A DNA stretch of 64,000 bases from the NCBI RefSeq assembly GCF_008764245.1, contig NZ_VTQV01000012.1:1-64000 (forward strand), in the 5' to 3' direction. The notes below the pieces were generated by a model. The model had not been told where the DNA came from. It searched no databases and saw only the letters and a list, made by a program, of their open reading frames with translations. A program made the translations under genes and the position numbers. The DNA is from Bacillus subtilis. GTDB taxonomy: Bacteria > Bacillota > Bacilli > Bacillales > Bacillaceae_C. This document shows positions 7,432 to 16,252 of this stretch, piece after piece. Numbering within the stretch: position 1 is the stretch's first letter; the number at the start of each line of letters is the position of its first letter.

Positions 7432-8604
7432 TCACTCTACATTTTCCACAAAACGCTGTATTCGTTTCGATGCTTCCTCCAATTGGGTCATTGAGGTTGC
7501 GTATGAGCAACGAATATACCCTTCGCCGCTTTCGCCGAATACACTTCCAGGAACGACGGCGACCTTTTCTGATACGAGCAATCTTTCTGCAAATTCCTCT
7601 GAAGATAGGCCAGTTTTCTTAATCGATGGAAACAGATAAAATGCGCCACCTGGTGATTCACAGTCAAGCCCCATACTGTTCAACTGATGCACTAAATAAT
7701 TTCTTCTTTGACGATAACTGCGGACCATCCGTTTCACATTATCACTGTTGCCGGTCAATGCCTCCAGCCCAGCGTACTGTGCCATGGTTGATGCACACAT
7801 CATGGAGGATTGATGGATTTTTAGCATTGCCTGAATAATCTCCTTGGGTCCCACCGCATAACCGAGACGCCAGCCGGTCATCGCAAATGCTTTTGAAAAC
7901 CCAGAAATGATGATAGTCCGTTCTTTCATCCCTTCCAACGCCCCTGTGCTGACATGATCATCTTCATAAATTAATTCCGCGTAGATTTCATCGGAGTAAA
8001 CGAGCAAGTCATGATCTTTTACAATTTGGGCAATGGGTTCCAAATCGTTTCTGCTTAAGACCGTGCCAGTCGGATTATTAGGATTACATAAAAAAACCGC
8101 CTTTGTTTTCGCAGTGATCAGCGGTTCGAGCTGTTCTGGCATTGGTTTAAATTGATTTTCCGCCTTTGTCTCGAGAGGAACGGCTTTTCCCCCTGCCATT
8201 TGAATGAGCGGGATATACGAAACAAATCCTGGATTGACGATGATCACTTCGTCTCCCCTATCGATCGTCGCACGAAGAACCAAATCAATTGCCTGGCTTG
8301 CTCCGACGGTCACCAATATTTCATCTTCCGGGTTATAATCCAAATCATATTTTGTTAAATAACGACAGATTTCCCGTCGCAAACTGAAAAGACCTGCATT
8401 TGAAGTGTAGGCGGTGTAACCCTGCTCAAGTGAATGATAACTGGCTTCAATAATATTCCATGGTGTTGTAAAATCAGGTTCACCGACACCAAGAGAAACT
8501 ACATCTTCCATCTGGGAAGCGAGATCAAAAAAACGCCTGATCCCGGAAGGCTGAATCGAATTGGCAAGCTCTGAAACGAAATGGCTGCTTTTGGTTACCA
8601 TCAT
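7432..8604 (-). CDS. alaT: Pyridoxal-phosphate aminotransferase, AlaT-like (alanine synthesis)
   Basis: 390 residues, class I fold. Visible motifs: SLGVGEPDF near the N-terminus, YTSNAGLFSLRREI, NPNNPTGTVL (PLP phosphate/ring region), YSDEIYAEL, and the PLP lysine in SGFSKAFAMTGWRLGY near residue 237. The C-terminal arginine motif is GEGYIRCSYA. The best match is B. subtilis AlaT (YugH), an aminotransferase linked to alanine synthesis. The pairing with an Lrp/AsnC regulator directly upstream, with a 4-bp ATGA overlap (8601-8604), is the same as alaR-alaT in B. subtilis and is the main support for the name. The amino donor is not evident from sequence. Confidence 0.85.
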   Translation of the reverse strand: MMVTKSSHFVSELANSIQPSGIRRFFDLASQMEDVVSLGVGEPDFTTPWNIIEASYHSLEQGYTAYTSNAGLFSLRREICRYLTKYDLDYNPEDEILVTVGASQAIDLVLRATIDRGDEVIIVNPGFVSYIPLIQMAGGKAVPLETKAENQFKPMPEQLEPLITAKTKAVFLCNPNNPTGTVLSRNDLEPIAQIVKDHDLLVYSDEIYAELIYEDDHVSTGALEGMKERTIIISGFSKAFAMTGWRLGYAVGPKEIIQAMLKIHQSSMMCASTMAQYAGLEALTGNSDNVKRMVRSYRQRRNYLVHQLNSMGLDCESPGGAFYLFPSIKKTGLSSEEFAERLLVSEKVAVVPGSVFGESGEGYIRCSYATSMTQLEEASKRIQRFVENVE

Positions 8605-9095
8605 GGTGACACCACCATTCTCTTATCCTTTGACTTTTCATCAAAAATAACGCCATCGTGTTTATATTTTTTTAGGATAAAATGTGTCGTTGTCGAAATG
8701 ACCGAATCGAGTGTCGAAAGCTTTTCAGCGACAAAATTGCTAATGTCCGACATTGATTTGCCCTCGACCGTAACCGATAAATCATAAGTACCGGACATGA
8801 GATAAACCGACTTAACCTCGCTGTGGCGATAAATTCGTTCAGCAGTTTGATCGAACCCTACGCCTCTTTTCGGGGCAACCTTCACATCGATCATTGCCGT
8901 GATATCTCCGTTGCCCAGTACTTTTGACCAGTCAATCACAGCAGAATAGCCCTGAATCACTTGTGATTGCTCAAGGTTTTTTATCATTTCGGCTACTTCA
9001 TTTACATCCATATTCAGCATCTTTGCCAGAGAATCAATTTCAATCCGTCCTTGGGTTTCCAATATTTCCAGTAATTCTAGTTGTTTTTCTTTCAT
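8601..9095 (-). CDS. alaR: Lrp/AsnC-family transcriptional regulator, AlaR-like
   Basis: 164 residues. The N-terminal winged helix (LELLEILETQGRIEIDSLAKMLNMDVNEVAEMIKNL) is followed by the RAM/AsnC ligand domain with the family signature VKSVYLMSGTYDLSV (about residues 115-130). It overlaps alaT by 4 bp and precedes it, so the two are cotranscribed. In B. subtilis AlaR (YugG) activates its own operon with alaT; the same is inferred here. Upstream, TATAAT lies at about 9163-9168 with a poor -35, as expected for an activator-dependent promoter. The ribosome site AGGAGAG lies 10 bases before the ATG. Confidence 0.85.
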   Translation of the reverse strand: MKEKQLELLEILETQGRIEIDSLAKMLNMDVNEVAEMIKNLEQSQVIQGYSAVIDWSKVLGNGDITAMIDVKVAPKRGVGFDQTAERIYRHSEVKSVYLMSGTYDLSVTVEGKSMSDISNFVAEKLSTLDSVISTTTHFILKKYKHDGVIFDEKSKDKRMVVSP

Positions 9096-9250
9096 AAGTA
9101 GGCTACTCTCCTCTTCTGTACTTTAATATCCATGAAAATACTCTAAAATGAACTTATGTAAATCATTATACATTTTTTATAAAAGATTTGATTATTTTCT
9201 ATTTAAATTATTCTATAAAAGTACTCGTATAAAGAAGGGTGCACACTATC

Positions 9251-9751
9251 TCAGTTCATTTTGCCAGTAATGAATATTTGAACTGGCCCCTCCCAGTCAA
9301 CTTTTTGCACTTCTTGATAATTATCGTTCGTATACTCCGAGATGATTTTTCTCCAAAATTTTTGTGCTGGAACGTTCTCCTTCATCTCTGCAACCTCCCA
9401 TGTTCCGGAAAAGGTATCAAATAGATAAAAAGCCGTTTGCTTCCCTACACCAGATTTTCGGTATTTCTTCATAACAAAAAACTCAGCCATTGAAAAATAG
9501 GATGCAGGATTTTCACCCTCTTGAGTTATTTCACGAACCAGCGCAAATCCAGCATAACTTCCATTAACCTTGATCAAGAAAGGAAAACGACTTGGCTCTG
9601 TCCAGTACTGTTCAAAATACTTGTAACCGTATAATCCCTGATCATTTACATCTTCAGGATCAAACTCACTAAAATCATATTTGTATAACTCGAGTAAGTG
9701 CCTTAATACGACTTTTTGTTCTAGAGATGCTTTTTCAATCTGTACATCCAC
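9251..9751 (-). CDS. GNAT-family N-acetyltransferase
   Basis: 166 residues. SMAEFFVMKKYRKSGVGKQTAFYLFD contains the GNAT motif A loop (RKSGVG, about residues 97-105). PAQKFWRKIISEYT is the common motif B ending. The N-terminus (LLELYKYDFSEFD) is typical of a Bacillus subgroup of single-domain acetyltransferases. The substrate cannot be told. It stands alone; the ribosome site GGAGGTAGGATG overlaps the region just before the ATG. Confidence 0.8.
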   Translation of the reverse strand: MDVQIEKASLEQKVVLRHLLELYKYDFSEFDPEDVNDQGLYGYKYFEQYWTEPSRFPFLIKVNGSYAGFALVREITQEGENPASYFSMAEFFVMKKYRKSGVGKQTAFYLFDTFSGTWEVAEMKENVPAQKFWRKIISEYTNDNYQEVQKVDWEGPVQIFITGKMN

Positions 9752-10089
9752 TCATCCTACCTCCATAACTAAATAAATTGGATGGTCCTTTTGACTACAA
9801 TCCAGCTACTTATACAATTGTATCAAACTATTTTATGAATAATCGAACTTTATTTAATGTCAAAAGATAAATTTCAAAACCACAAAAGGAGGGATGATAA
9901 AATCCCCTTTCAAACTAGTTCACACTTCGGATTAATGGTTTTATCCAAGTTCTACGCTGTTTTGACAACTGTTAAAATGAATCCTCTCATACTTAGATGC
10001 AGAAACTTCTATTCTCTCTTATGAATGGGATTTTAATCTTGAACTTTCACAAAAATACTACCCGAAATGATAGTATAATTATCGATAGG

Positions 10090-10118
10090 TTCACCTTTCT
10101 CAAGCATTCTAGTATAAT
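10090..10118 (+). promoter_or_regulatory. Sigma-A-type promoter for the MagIII-like gene
   Basis: TTCACC (10090-10095) and a perfect TATAAT (10113-10118) are 17 bases apart, placing transcription start about 15 bases before the GGAGG ribosome site. The rest of 9752-10089 is AT-rich spacer in which I see nothing else recognisable. Confidence 0.6.
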
Positions 10119-10141
10119 AGCAAAATCATGGAGGTTATAAA

Positions 10142-10792
10142 ATGCAACAGCGATATTCATTTATTTATGAGCGCTTATATCAATATTACGGCCCGCAAAA
10201 TTGGTGGCCAGCTGAAACCCCTTTTGAGATGCTGATTGGTGCGATTCTTGTGCAAAATACCAGTTGGCGTAATGTTGAAAAAGCACTTGTACAATTAGGA
10301 GAATTTTTAGATCCTAAAACGATTGAGCATTTACCTGAAGATGAACTTGCTCAACTGATCAAATCTAGTGGTTTTTTCAACATAAAGGCTAAACGAATCA
10401 AAGCGTTTATTCAGTGGTTTAATAAGTATGAATATGATATCGAAAAAATCAAACAAATAGATAAACAGACATTACGTACTGAATTATTAAGCATCTATGG
10501 CATTGGCCGGGAAACAGCAGATGCCATGCTCCTATATGCATTTCATAAACCAGTATTTGTCGTTGATGCTTACGCAAGAAGAATTTTTACACGGATTGGA
10601 AAAGATGTACCAGCATCCTATGATCTTTTCAGAAAACAGGTTGAGAGTGAATTACCAGCTGACCTCATCTTACTGCAAGAATACCATGCCCTTCTTGTTG
10701 AACACGGAAAAGTACATTGCAAAACGAAACCACTATGTCTTGGATGTCCATTGAATGATGTTTGTGATTATTATTTAACATCGTTTGCATGA
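10142..10792 (+). CDS. Endonuclease III-like DNA glycosylase (MagIII-like), probably monofunctional
   Basis: 216 residues of the HhH-GPD superfamily. FEMLIGAILVQNTSWRNVEKA is the conserved first helix pair. The helix-hairpin-helix is LLSIYGIGRETADAMLLYA (about residues 118-136), followed by the catalytic aspartate in FVVDAYARR. The lysine that gives endonuclease III its AP-lyase activity (GVGRKTA) is replaced by glutamate (GIGRETA). This predicts a glycosylase without lyase activity, as in Helicobacter MagIII, which reads GIGKESA as I recall. A 4Fe-4S loop is present as CKTKPLC-LGC-PLNDVC, with 5, 2 and 5 residues between cysteines. The ribosome site GGAGG is 7 bases upstream. Substrate (possibly alkylated purines) is inferred. 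Confidence 0.85.
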   Translation: MQQRYSFIYERLYQYYGPQNWWPAETPFEMLIGAILVQNTSWRNVEKALVQLGEFLDPKTIEHLPEDELAQLIKSSGFFNIKAKRIKAFIQWFNKYEYDIEKIKQIDKQTLRTELLSIYGIGRETADAMLLYAFHKPVFVVDAYARRIFTRIGKDVPASYDLFRKQVESELPADLILLQEYHALLVEHGKVHCKTKPLCLGCPLNDVCDYYLTSFA

Positions 10793-10841
10793 AAATTTTA
10801 CTTGCGACACCATGATGTTTGCTCTTTTGCCATAGGAAGTG

Positions 10842-11906
10842 TCAATTCCAGTCTTCAATCTCTTTCACAAGTATTTTTAAGGCGGAACTTTTTTGCGTTG
10901 ATTTCATATTCTTTTCGAATTTTTCCTTGTTCTTATAAATTGAGTCTAGATGTTCCATCAATGTCTCACGATCTAGTTTTTCTTCCTCTAACATAAGGCA
11001 ATAGCCTTTTTCTTGGAAGGCCTTTGCATTGAGGATTTGGTCTCCCCTGCTTTGATCTAATCCTAAAGGGATGATGAGCATCGGGATGTTCAAAGCCAAA
11101 AATTCAAATATCGCATTTGATCCGCCTCTCGTAATGACGATATCAGAAGCAGCTAAAATATCTGAAAGTTCATCATGTACATACTCATATTGGCGATATC
11201 CTGAGACATTTGAGTATTGGTCATCTTTATTTCCTTTTCCACACAGATGAACAATTTGGTATTTCGATGTCAGCTCAGGTAAAGACGTTCTGATAACTTC
11301 ATTGATTTTTTTAGCCCCCAAGCTACCACCCATTATCGTCAAAACAGGAAGATTAGAATGGAATCCAAGAAAAGCCCTCCCACGAGCAGCCGAACCGCTC
11401 AGGATTTCCTTTCTAATAGGTGAACCAATAACGGTCGTTTTATGTTCGGGGAAAAACTTCTTTGCTTCCTCAAAAGAGGTAAAGATTTTCGTAGCAAATC
11501 TTTGCGAAATTTTATTGGCCAGTCCAGGTGTGATATCACTTTCATGGATAAACACGGGGATTCTAAGGGTTTTAGCGGCTAAAATCACTGGTACGGAAAC
11601 AAATCCGCCTTTCGAAAAAACAAGATTAGGTTTTAATTTTTTAAGAATTATTTTTGCTTCAAAATATCCTTTTATAACGTTAAAAGCATCCTTAACATTT
11701 TGAAAATCAAAATACCGCCTTAATTTGCCGCTATTAATGCCGTAATAAGGAATATTTATTTTTTGAATGAGTTCTTTTTCAATTCCTTTTCTTGATCCAA
11801 TATAAAATATATCCCACCCCTTATCGAGTTCCTTAATGATCGCCATGTTGGGTGTCACATGTCCTGCCGATCCTCCACCGGTAAAAACGATGGACTTATT
11901 TCCCAT
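10842..11906 (-). CDS. murG: MurG paralogue: lipid I to lipid II GlcNAc transferase
   Basis: 354 residues, full-length MurG: GT-B fold with the glycine-rich loop FTGGGSAGHVTPN at the start, SKGGFVSVP, HESDITPGLANK, the second Rossmann loop IMGGSLGAKKIN, and the UDP-GlcNAc site ITRGGSNAIFEFLAL near residue 260. MurG adds GlcNAc to lipid I on the inner membrane face. In Bacillus the main murG lies in the division/cell-wall cluster. This copy is isolated beside a glycosylase and a HAD hydrolase, so it is probably the second murG found in several Bacillaceae (as in the B. cereus group). Whether a dcw copy also exists cannot be seen from this window. Confidence 0.9.
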   Translation of the reverse strand: MGNKSIVFTGGGSAGHVTPNMAIIKELDKGWDIFYIGSRKGIEKELIQKINIPYYGINSGKLRRYFDFQNVKDAFNVIKGYFEAKIILKKLKPNLVFSKGGFVSVPVILAAKTLRIPVFIHESDITPGLANKISQRFATKIFTSFEEAKKFFPEHKTTVIGSPIRKEILSGSAARGRAFLGFHSNLPVLTIMGGSLGAKKINEVIRTSLPELTSKYQIVHLCGKGNKDDQYSNVSGYRQYEYVHDELSDILAASDIVITRGGSNAIFEFLALNIPMLIIPLGLDQSRGDQILNAKAFQEKGYCLMLEEEKLDRETLMEHLDSIYKNKEKFEKNMKSTQKSSALKILVKEIEDWN

Positions 11907-11965
11907 ATTACAAGCCCCCTATTTACAATAGATATGCTACAGAGTTAAATCTGCAGCATATCTGA

Positions 11966-12763
11966 TTATAATTTCACTTTATTCAAATCATCTAAAAGTT
12001 GATGCAATTCCCCTAGATTTTGAATTTCATAAGTTGGGATCACTTCTGTTCGTTCTTTTTCTTCACGATTAACCCATACGGATTTCATCCCCACTCGGTT
12101 GGCCCCAAGTATATCAGTCATTAAATTATCCCCAACCATTATGGCTTCTTCCTTATTTAATGACATTAACGACAATGCATGTTCAAAAATAGCTGGATCT
12201 GGTTTCCCATTCCCAAAGTCACCAGAAATAACGATCTGTTCAAAATAAGGTGTAAGCTCTGGGGTGATCGTAAGCTTCGTTTGCTGCAAATCAGGAGAGC
12301 CATTTGTTAGAAGTAAAAGTCGATACTCTTCTCTTAAACGGTCTAATACAGCAAAAGTATCCTCATATACAAAAGGCAGTTTCTTTCGCTCTTCTGGAAA
12401 CCGCTCAGCTAATTCATAGCCAAAATCTGTATCATCAATCCCTAAAGATTTTAATCCTAATGTCCAAGTATCTTTTCGATAGGTAGGAACGATATCCTTC
12501 ATCTTTCTGAATTCATCATGATCATCCAGAAAGGTTCCCCAAAGTCCTTCAAATGGATTGATGCCAATCATTTGTGTAAAAGGATATGTTTCGTACGAGG
12601 CATAAAGCTCCCTAGCTTGCTCACGAACCGCTTCCTCAAGTTTTTCTGCTTTCACCCCATAACGTTCTTCTGCTATTTTACAAGTAGACAGAAAAGCTTC
12701 TTTAATGCTTTTTTTATCCCATAGTAAGGTGTCATCCAAATCAAAAAAAACAGCTTTAATCAT
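11966..12763 (-). CDS. HAD-family hydrolase, YsaA-like phosphatase
   Basis: 265 residues, HAD subfamily IA. Motif I FDLDDTLL with both catalytic aspartates, motif [12 protein letters not shown], motif III lysine GKPDPAIF, and motif [20 protein letters not shown] helical cap lies between residues 15 and 100. It is closest in length and motifs to B. subtilis YsaA, for which a phosphoserine phosphatase activity has been proposed. YjjG-type nucleotidases are similar, so the substrate is left open. It precedes the murG paralogue by 59 bases on the same strand, so cotranscription is possible. Confidence 0.8.
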   Translation of the reverse strand: MIKAVFFDLDDTLLWDKKSIKEAFLSTCKIAEERYGVKAEKLEEAVREQARELYASYETYPFTQMIGINPFEGLWGTFLDDHDEFRKMKDIVPTYRKDTWTLGLKSLGIDDTDFGYELAERFPEERKKLPFVYEDTFAVLDRLREEYRLLLLTNGSPDLQQTKLTITPELTPYFEQIVISGDFGNGKPDPAIFEHALSLMSLNKEEAIMVGDNLMTDILGANRVGMKSVWVNREEKERTEVIPTYEIQNLGELHQLLDDLNKVKL

Positions 12764-12865
12764 GTTGAACCTCTCTCCATTTATATATAATATATACTAT
12801 AAGTTTACCATAATATTAATATAAGAAGTGTTTGATAAATGAAAAACTTGCATATTGGTGAATAA

Positions 12866-12898
12866 AAGACCTTACCACGAAAAGTAAGGTCTTTCTTT
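12866..12898 (-). terminator. Terminator of the MFS transporter gene
   Basis: AAGACCTTAC / GTAAGGTCTT is a perfect 10-bp stem. On the minus strand it is followed by TTATTC; on the plus strand by TCTTTC. It lies 38 bases beyond the stop of the minus-strand gene ending at 12936. Confidence 0.8.
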
Positions 12899-12935
12899 CA
12901 CAAGCAAAGCTTTATCACACACTTCCATTCATTTT

Positions 12936-14141
12936 TTATGAAACTTGTCTTTTATCCTCTATTACTTCTGATTTGTTCTTGAGGTAAAAAATAACGCCCA
13001 TTAAACTGACCAAAATAAAGGCAAAGCCAACCATAGTCCATAAAGTAACAGAAATTGCAAAACGATCGATTAATTCACCAACAATCTTTGGTAAAATCGC
13101 GCCACCTAAACCACCTAGGGCGACTAACAAACTTGTTGTTCTTTCTTCATGTCCCTGCGATGTATCATTAATGATCAGCAAACCAATCGAGAAAATCCCT
13201 CCCATTAATAATCCGGTAAAAAAGATCGCACCATAACTAATCCAAATGGATGGAGATAATGCAAAGACAAACAATCCTAAAAATTGTCCAATACAGCTAA
13301 CCACGAAGAGTTTTGTGTAACCAATTCTGTCGACAATAAATGTCATCAACATCCGTCCAATTGTCATCGCTAACCAAAAAACGGTAATACTTAAAGCCAG
13401 AGAAGAAGCCTCTAATTGCGTTGTTTTATGGAGGATGGTCGGTAAATAGTTAGGTAGAACCATTTCAGCACCCACATACATAAAGAAAAAAACAGCCCCA
13501 ACCGTTATAATTGGAATTTGTTTCCGGGTATACCGAAGTTTTTCCGGTTTCTTTCCATTTTCATCTCGCTTCTTAGCCTGCTTTTTTAGAACGGAATCCA
13601 TTTCTCCAAAGGAGGAGAAAAACCAAATCAGCAATGTAATGGTCGTCACACACGCTACAAAGGAAAATGAAACATTCCAGATATTCCTAGAAATGAGAAA
13701 GGCAGAAATAACCGGAATCAATAAAGCTCCAACACCAAAGAATACCTCAACAAGTATCAGCGTGGATGCCTTTTTCTCTTTGAGATGAGCAACAATTAAT
13801 GCCGCGACAACGGTTTCGCCGATTCCAATTCCTGCTCCAGCAAATGGGGCCACAAATAATAATAAATTCCAATTTGGCAGTGAACCAAAAATAAATTGGG
13901 AAACAGCAAATGATAGTAAGGCAATCGATAATGTCATTCTTCTGCCTAATCCATTTACTAGAAAAGGTGCCACTAACACCCCAACCAAAAATCCTAAAAA
14001 TTGATTCATAATCAATTGTCCGCCATCACCATATTGGATTCCATATGATGCGACCATTGGTTCGAGGATCGTCCCAATAATAATATGGCCGAAACCATTT
14101 AAGCAATAAATAAGGCAGGCAATCCAAATAAACTTTTTCAT
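12936..14141 (-). CDS. MFS transporter, GlcP/FucP-like
   Basis: 401 residues with about 12 membrane segments. Features of the sugar-porter branch that includes B. subtilis GlcP (also 401 residues) are visible: an early Q/N-rich stretch GGQLIMNQFLGFLVGVLVAP, the GxGxGxGET-like segment AGAGIGIGETVVAALI, and the second-half AEMVLPNYLP followed by FWLAMTIGRML. A basic cytoplasmic loop (KKQAKKRDENGKKPEKLRYTRK) separates the two halves. GlcP carries glucose/mannose with protons; a sugar substrate here is only inferred. It is divergent from the TerC-type gene and has its own terminator. Confidence 0.75.
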   Translation of the reverse strand: MKKFIWIACLIYCLNGFGHIIIGTILEPMVASYGIQYGDGGQLIMNQFLGFLVGVLVAPFLVNGLGRRMTLSIALLSFAVSQFIFGSLPNWNLLLFVAPFAGAGIGIGETVVAALIVAHLKEKKASTLILVEVFFGVGALLIPVISAFLISRNIWNVSFSFVACVTTITLLIWFFSSFGEMDSVLKKQAKKRDENGKKPEKLRYTRKQIPIITVGAVFFFMYVGAEMVLPNYLPTILHKTTQLEASSLALSITVFWLAMTIGRMLMTFIVDRIGYTKLFVVSCIGQFLGLFVFALSPSIWISYGAIFFTGLLMGGIFSIGLLIINDTSQGHEERTTSLLVALGGLGGAILPKIVGELIDRFAISVTLWTMVGFAFILVSLMGVIFYLKNKSEVIEDKRQVS

Positions 14142-14256
14142 TCTATGATTCTCCTATGTATACCAAATTCTTATGGTGTAATATGCATCCACCCTATATT
14201 ATCAGGAATCTATCATAAGGTCTAATCGTTTTCATAAAAACATAATTTTTACCAAA

Positions 14257-14278
14257 CAATCATTATGATTAATGATTG
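14257..14278. promoter_or_regulatory. 9-bp dyad upstream of the TerC-type gene (candidate operator)
   Basis: CAATCATTA (14257-14265) and TAATGATTG (14270-14278) are perfect inverted repeats separated by TGAT. The dyad centre lies about 60 bases before the chosen start codon, in the divergent region with the MFS gene. The AT-rich shape fits a homodimeric metal-responsive regulator, but the sequence is not a clear Fur, MntR or Zur consensus. Confidence 0.45.
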
Positions 14279-14326
14279 GCAAATTCTTGCATACAGATAA
14301 TGAAAAGAGAAAAAAGAGGAATTGTA

Positions 14327-15007
14327 ATGAATGAGATCATAAAGGTATTTTTAATTACGTTCGTAAGTGATTTGGACAACTTATTAATTTTAGGAGCGAT
14401 CATTCGAAAGCATCCTCAGGTAAACATTGTCTTTCCTGCGGCTGTGGTGCTTACCTGCACGCGAGCGCTTTATATTATTGTCATGGATACCCTGCTCACC
14501 ATTCCAGTCATACATTTAATCATGGGTGTGATTTTGCTATTTATTGCTTTTGGATTAGTCACAAAGTCATTTACTGATCAAACCGACATTTCCCTACTAA
14601 ATCGCTCTTTTTCCATAAGGGTAAAGGTATTATCATTACTAGCTGCTACAGATTTTTTAATCTGTTTGGATAGTGTGATCGTTATTTCCGAAATCTCACA
14701 AAACATATCAATGGCTCTGATTGGAGTTTTTTTAAGTTTAATTGTTTCCCTCTTCTTTTTACCATTGATTATAAAAGTCGCGGCAAAATTTATGTGGATC
14801 AATATTATAGCAGGTGCCTTTATTGCACAAACAGCGGTCGTTGGAATAATTGGAGATCCATGGCTAAAAGGGTGGATATTGGCTATCAATGCCTATTTTC
14901 CAAAAGTGAACCTGATTCATATTTCTGCTAATATCGTAATCGTTCTAGTGATCCTGATTGGCTGTTATTCCTATATAAAAAGCAATCGTCATAATTTTTC
15001 GAAATAA
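14327..15007 (+). CDS. TerC-family membrane protein, possible metal (Mn) exporter
   Basis: 226 residues with about seven membrane segments in two repeated halves. Each half has an acidic TerC-type motif: SDLDNLLILGAI near residue 14, and ATDFLICLDSVIVISEI near residue 105. The aspartates in these segments bind the metal in TerC/YjbE/YkoY proteins, several of which export manganese, partly to load exported enzymes. No yybP-ykoY riboswitch is visible upstream; a 9-bp dyad is. I chose the ATG at 14327 because AGAGGA lies 6 bases before it; the longer frame from TTG 14276 would start inside the dyad. Confidence 0.75.
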   Translation: MNEIIKVFLITFVSDLDNLLILGAIIRKHPQVNIVFPAAVVLTCTRALYIIVMDTLLTIPVIHLIMGVILLFIAFGLVTKSFTDQTDISLLNRSFSIRVKVLSLLAATDFLICLDSVIVISEISQNISMALIGVFLSLIVSLFFLPLIIKVAAKFMWINIIAGAFIAQTAVVGIIGDPWLKGWILAINAYFPKVNLIHISANIVIVLVILIGCYSYIKSNRHNFSK

Positions 15008-15255
15008 AGTTAGTTATGGTCCATTGCCTTTCCTGCTAATACTTGATTTCCTTATCACAAAATTACTTAGATACCTTATATCAATCTATATATACTTGTC
15101 GAAGTGTACTAATTGTATTAACAGAGCAGGATAATGAAAATGATTAAAGAATTAACATAAAGTAGAACTTATTAATCACCTGATATTTCCTTGCATGAAA
15201 AGTCAGGCGACTTAATTTACCGCATGATATGCTGCTTTTGAGAGGAGGGTTCGCA

Positions 15256-16164
15256 GTGGACTGGCTTCAACGTATGAATCGTGCCATTGACTATATTGAA
15301 GACAACTTAGAAAATAAGATTGAATATGAACAGATTGCTAGAATTGCCTTATGTTCTGTGTATCAATTTCAACGCATGTTTTCATTTGTACTTGGAATAC
15401 CTTTATCAGAGTATATCAGACGTAGAAGGCTTACGCTTGCCGCTTTTGATTTGAAAAACAGAGATAATAAAGTAATTGATATCGCTTTGAAATATGGATA
15501 TGAAACACCGGAGTCATTTTCGCGGGCATTTCAAAATCTACACGGATTGACGCCGACATCAGCGCGTAATGTCGGGAGTCAGTTAAAAGCCTATCCACGC
15601 ATCTCCTTTCAAATTATCTTAAAAGGGGTTGTCGAGATGGATTATCGAATTGAGAAACGGGACGCTTTTCAGGTTTTCGGGCTAGAGGATATATACAATT
15701 ACGAGAATATTGCGAACCAACAGGGAGTATCTATCCCGGAGTTTTGGCAAAACATAGGCAAAAATGGTGAGTTTAACAAATTAGAACAGTCAGTAATTGG
15801 GGATTGGCGGCGCGAAGGAGAGTTCAGCAACGAACTCGGAGCAGTATTTGCATACGATTCCTACAAATTCACTAGCAATACTACTTTCCCATATCTTATC
15901 GGGTGTTATCGATCAAAGGATAGTAAGATCAATGGCTATAGAGTTGTAGATGTTCCTGCTTCTACTTGGGCAATATTTTCTACATAAGGTGACGGAAATG
16001 GTAGCGGCAACTATGATTTGAGCTCATTAAAAAATAGGATATTTTCTGAGTGGTTACCAACATCAAAGTTCAATATTATAGATGGCGGCAATTTCGAAAT
16101 GTATTGTACAAACAATGACGGTTACGAGTATTGTGAATTATGGTATCGAATTGAAGAAAAGTAA
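15256..16164 (+). pseudogene. AraC-family regulator with GyrI-like ligand domain, interrupted by a stop codon
   Basis: The frame opens at GTG 15256 (GAGGAGG 6 bases upstream) and shows two AraC HTH motifs: ENKIEYEQIARIALCSVYQF with RMFSFVLGIPLSEYIRRRRL, then VIDIALKYGYETPESFSRAF. An effector-binding GyrI-like domain follows. TAA at 15985-15987 (codon 244) interrupts it. The same frame then continues without a break for 58 more codons (GDGNGSGNYDL..., FEMYCTNNDGYEYCELWYRIEEK), which is the conserved end of this domain, to TAA at 16164. The intact gene would be about 302 residues. The HTH part might still be made. One base change (for example CAA to TAA) explains it. Confidence 0.8.
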
Positions 16165-16209
16165 TAAGATAATGAATGGAAGCGCAAAAATCAATTGATT
16201 AGTCCCCCC

Positions 16210-16252
16210 ACTCTCCTACTAAAGAAAATCATTAGTAGGAGAGTTTTTCTTT
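16210..16252 (+). terminator. Terminator downstream of the AraC-type pseudogene
   Basis: ACTCTCCTACTA / TAGTAGGAGAGT is a perfect 12-bp stem with an 11-base loop, followed by TTTTCTTTT on the plus strand. It lies 45 bases after the end of the AraC frame and abuts the end of the convergent ABC permease. Confidence 0.9.
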
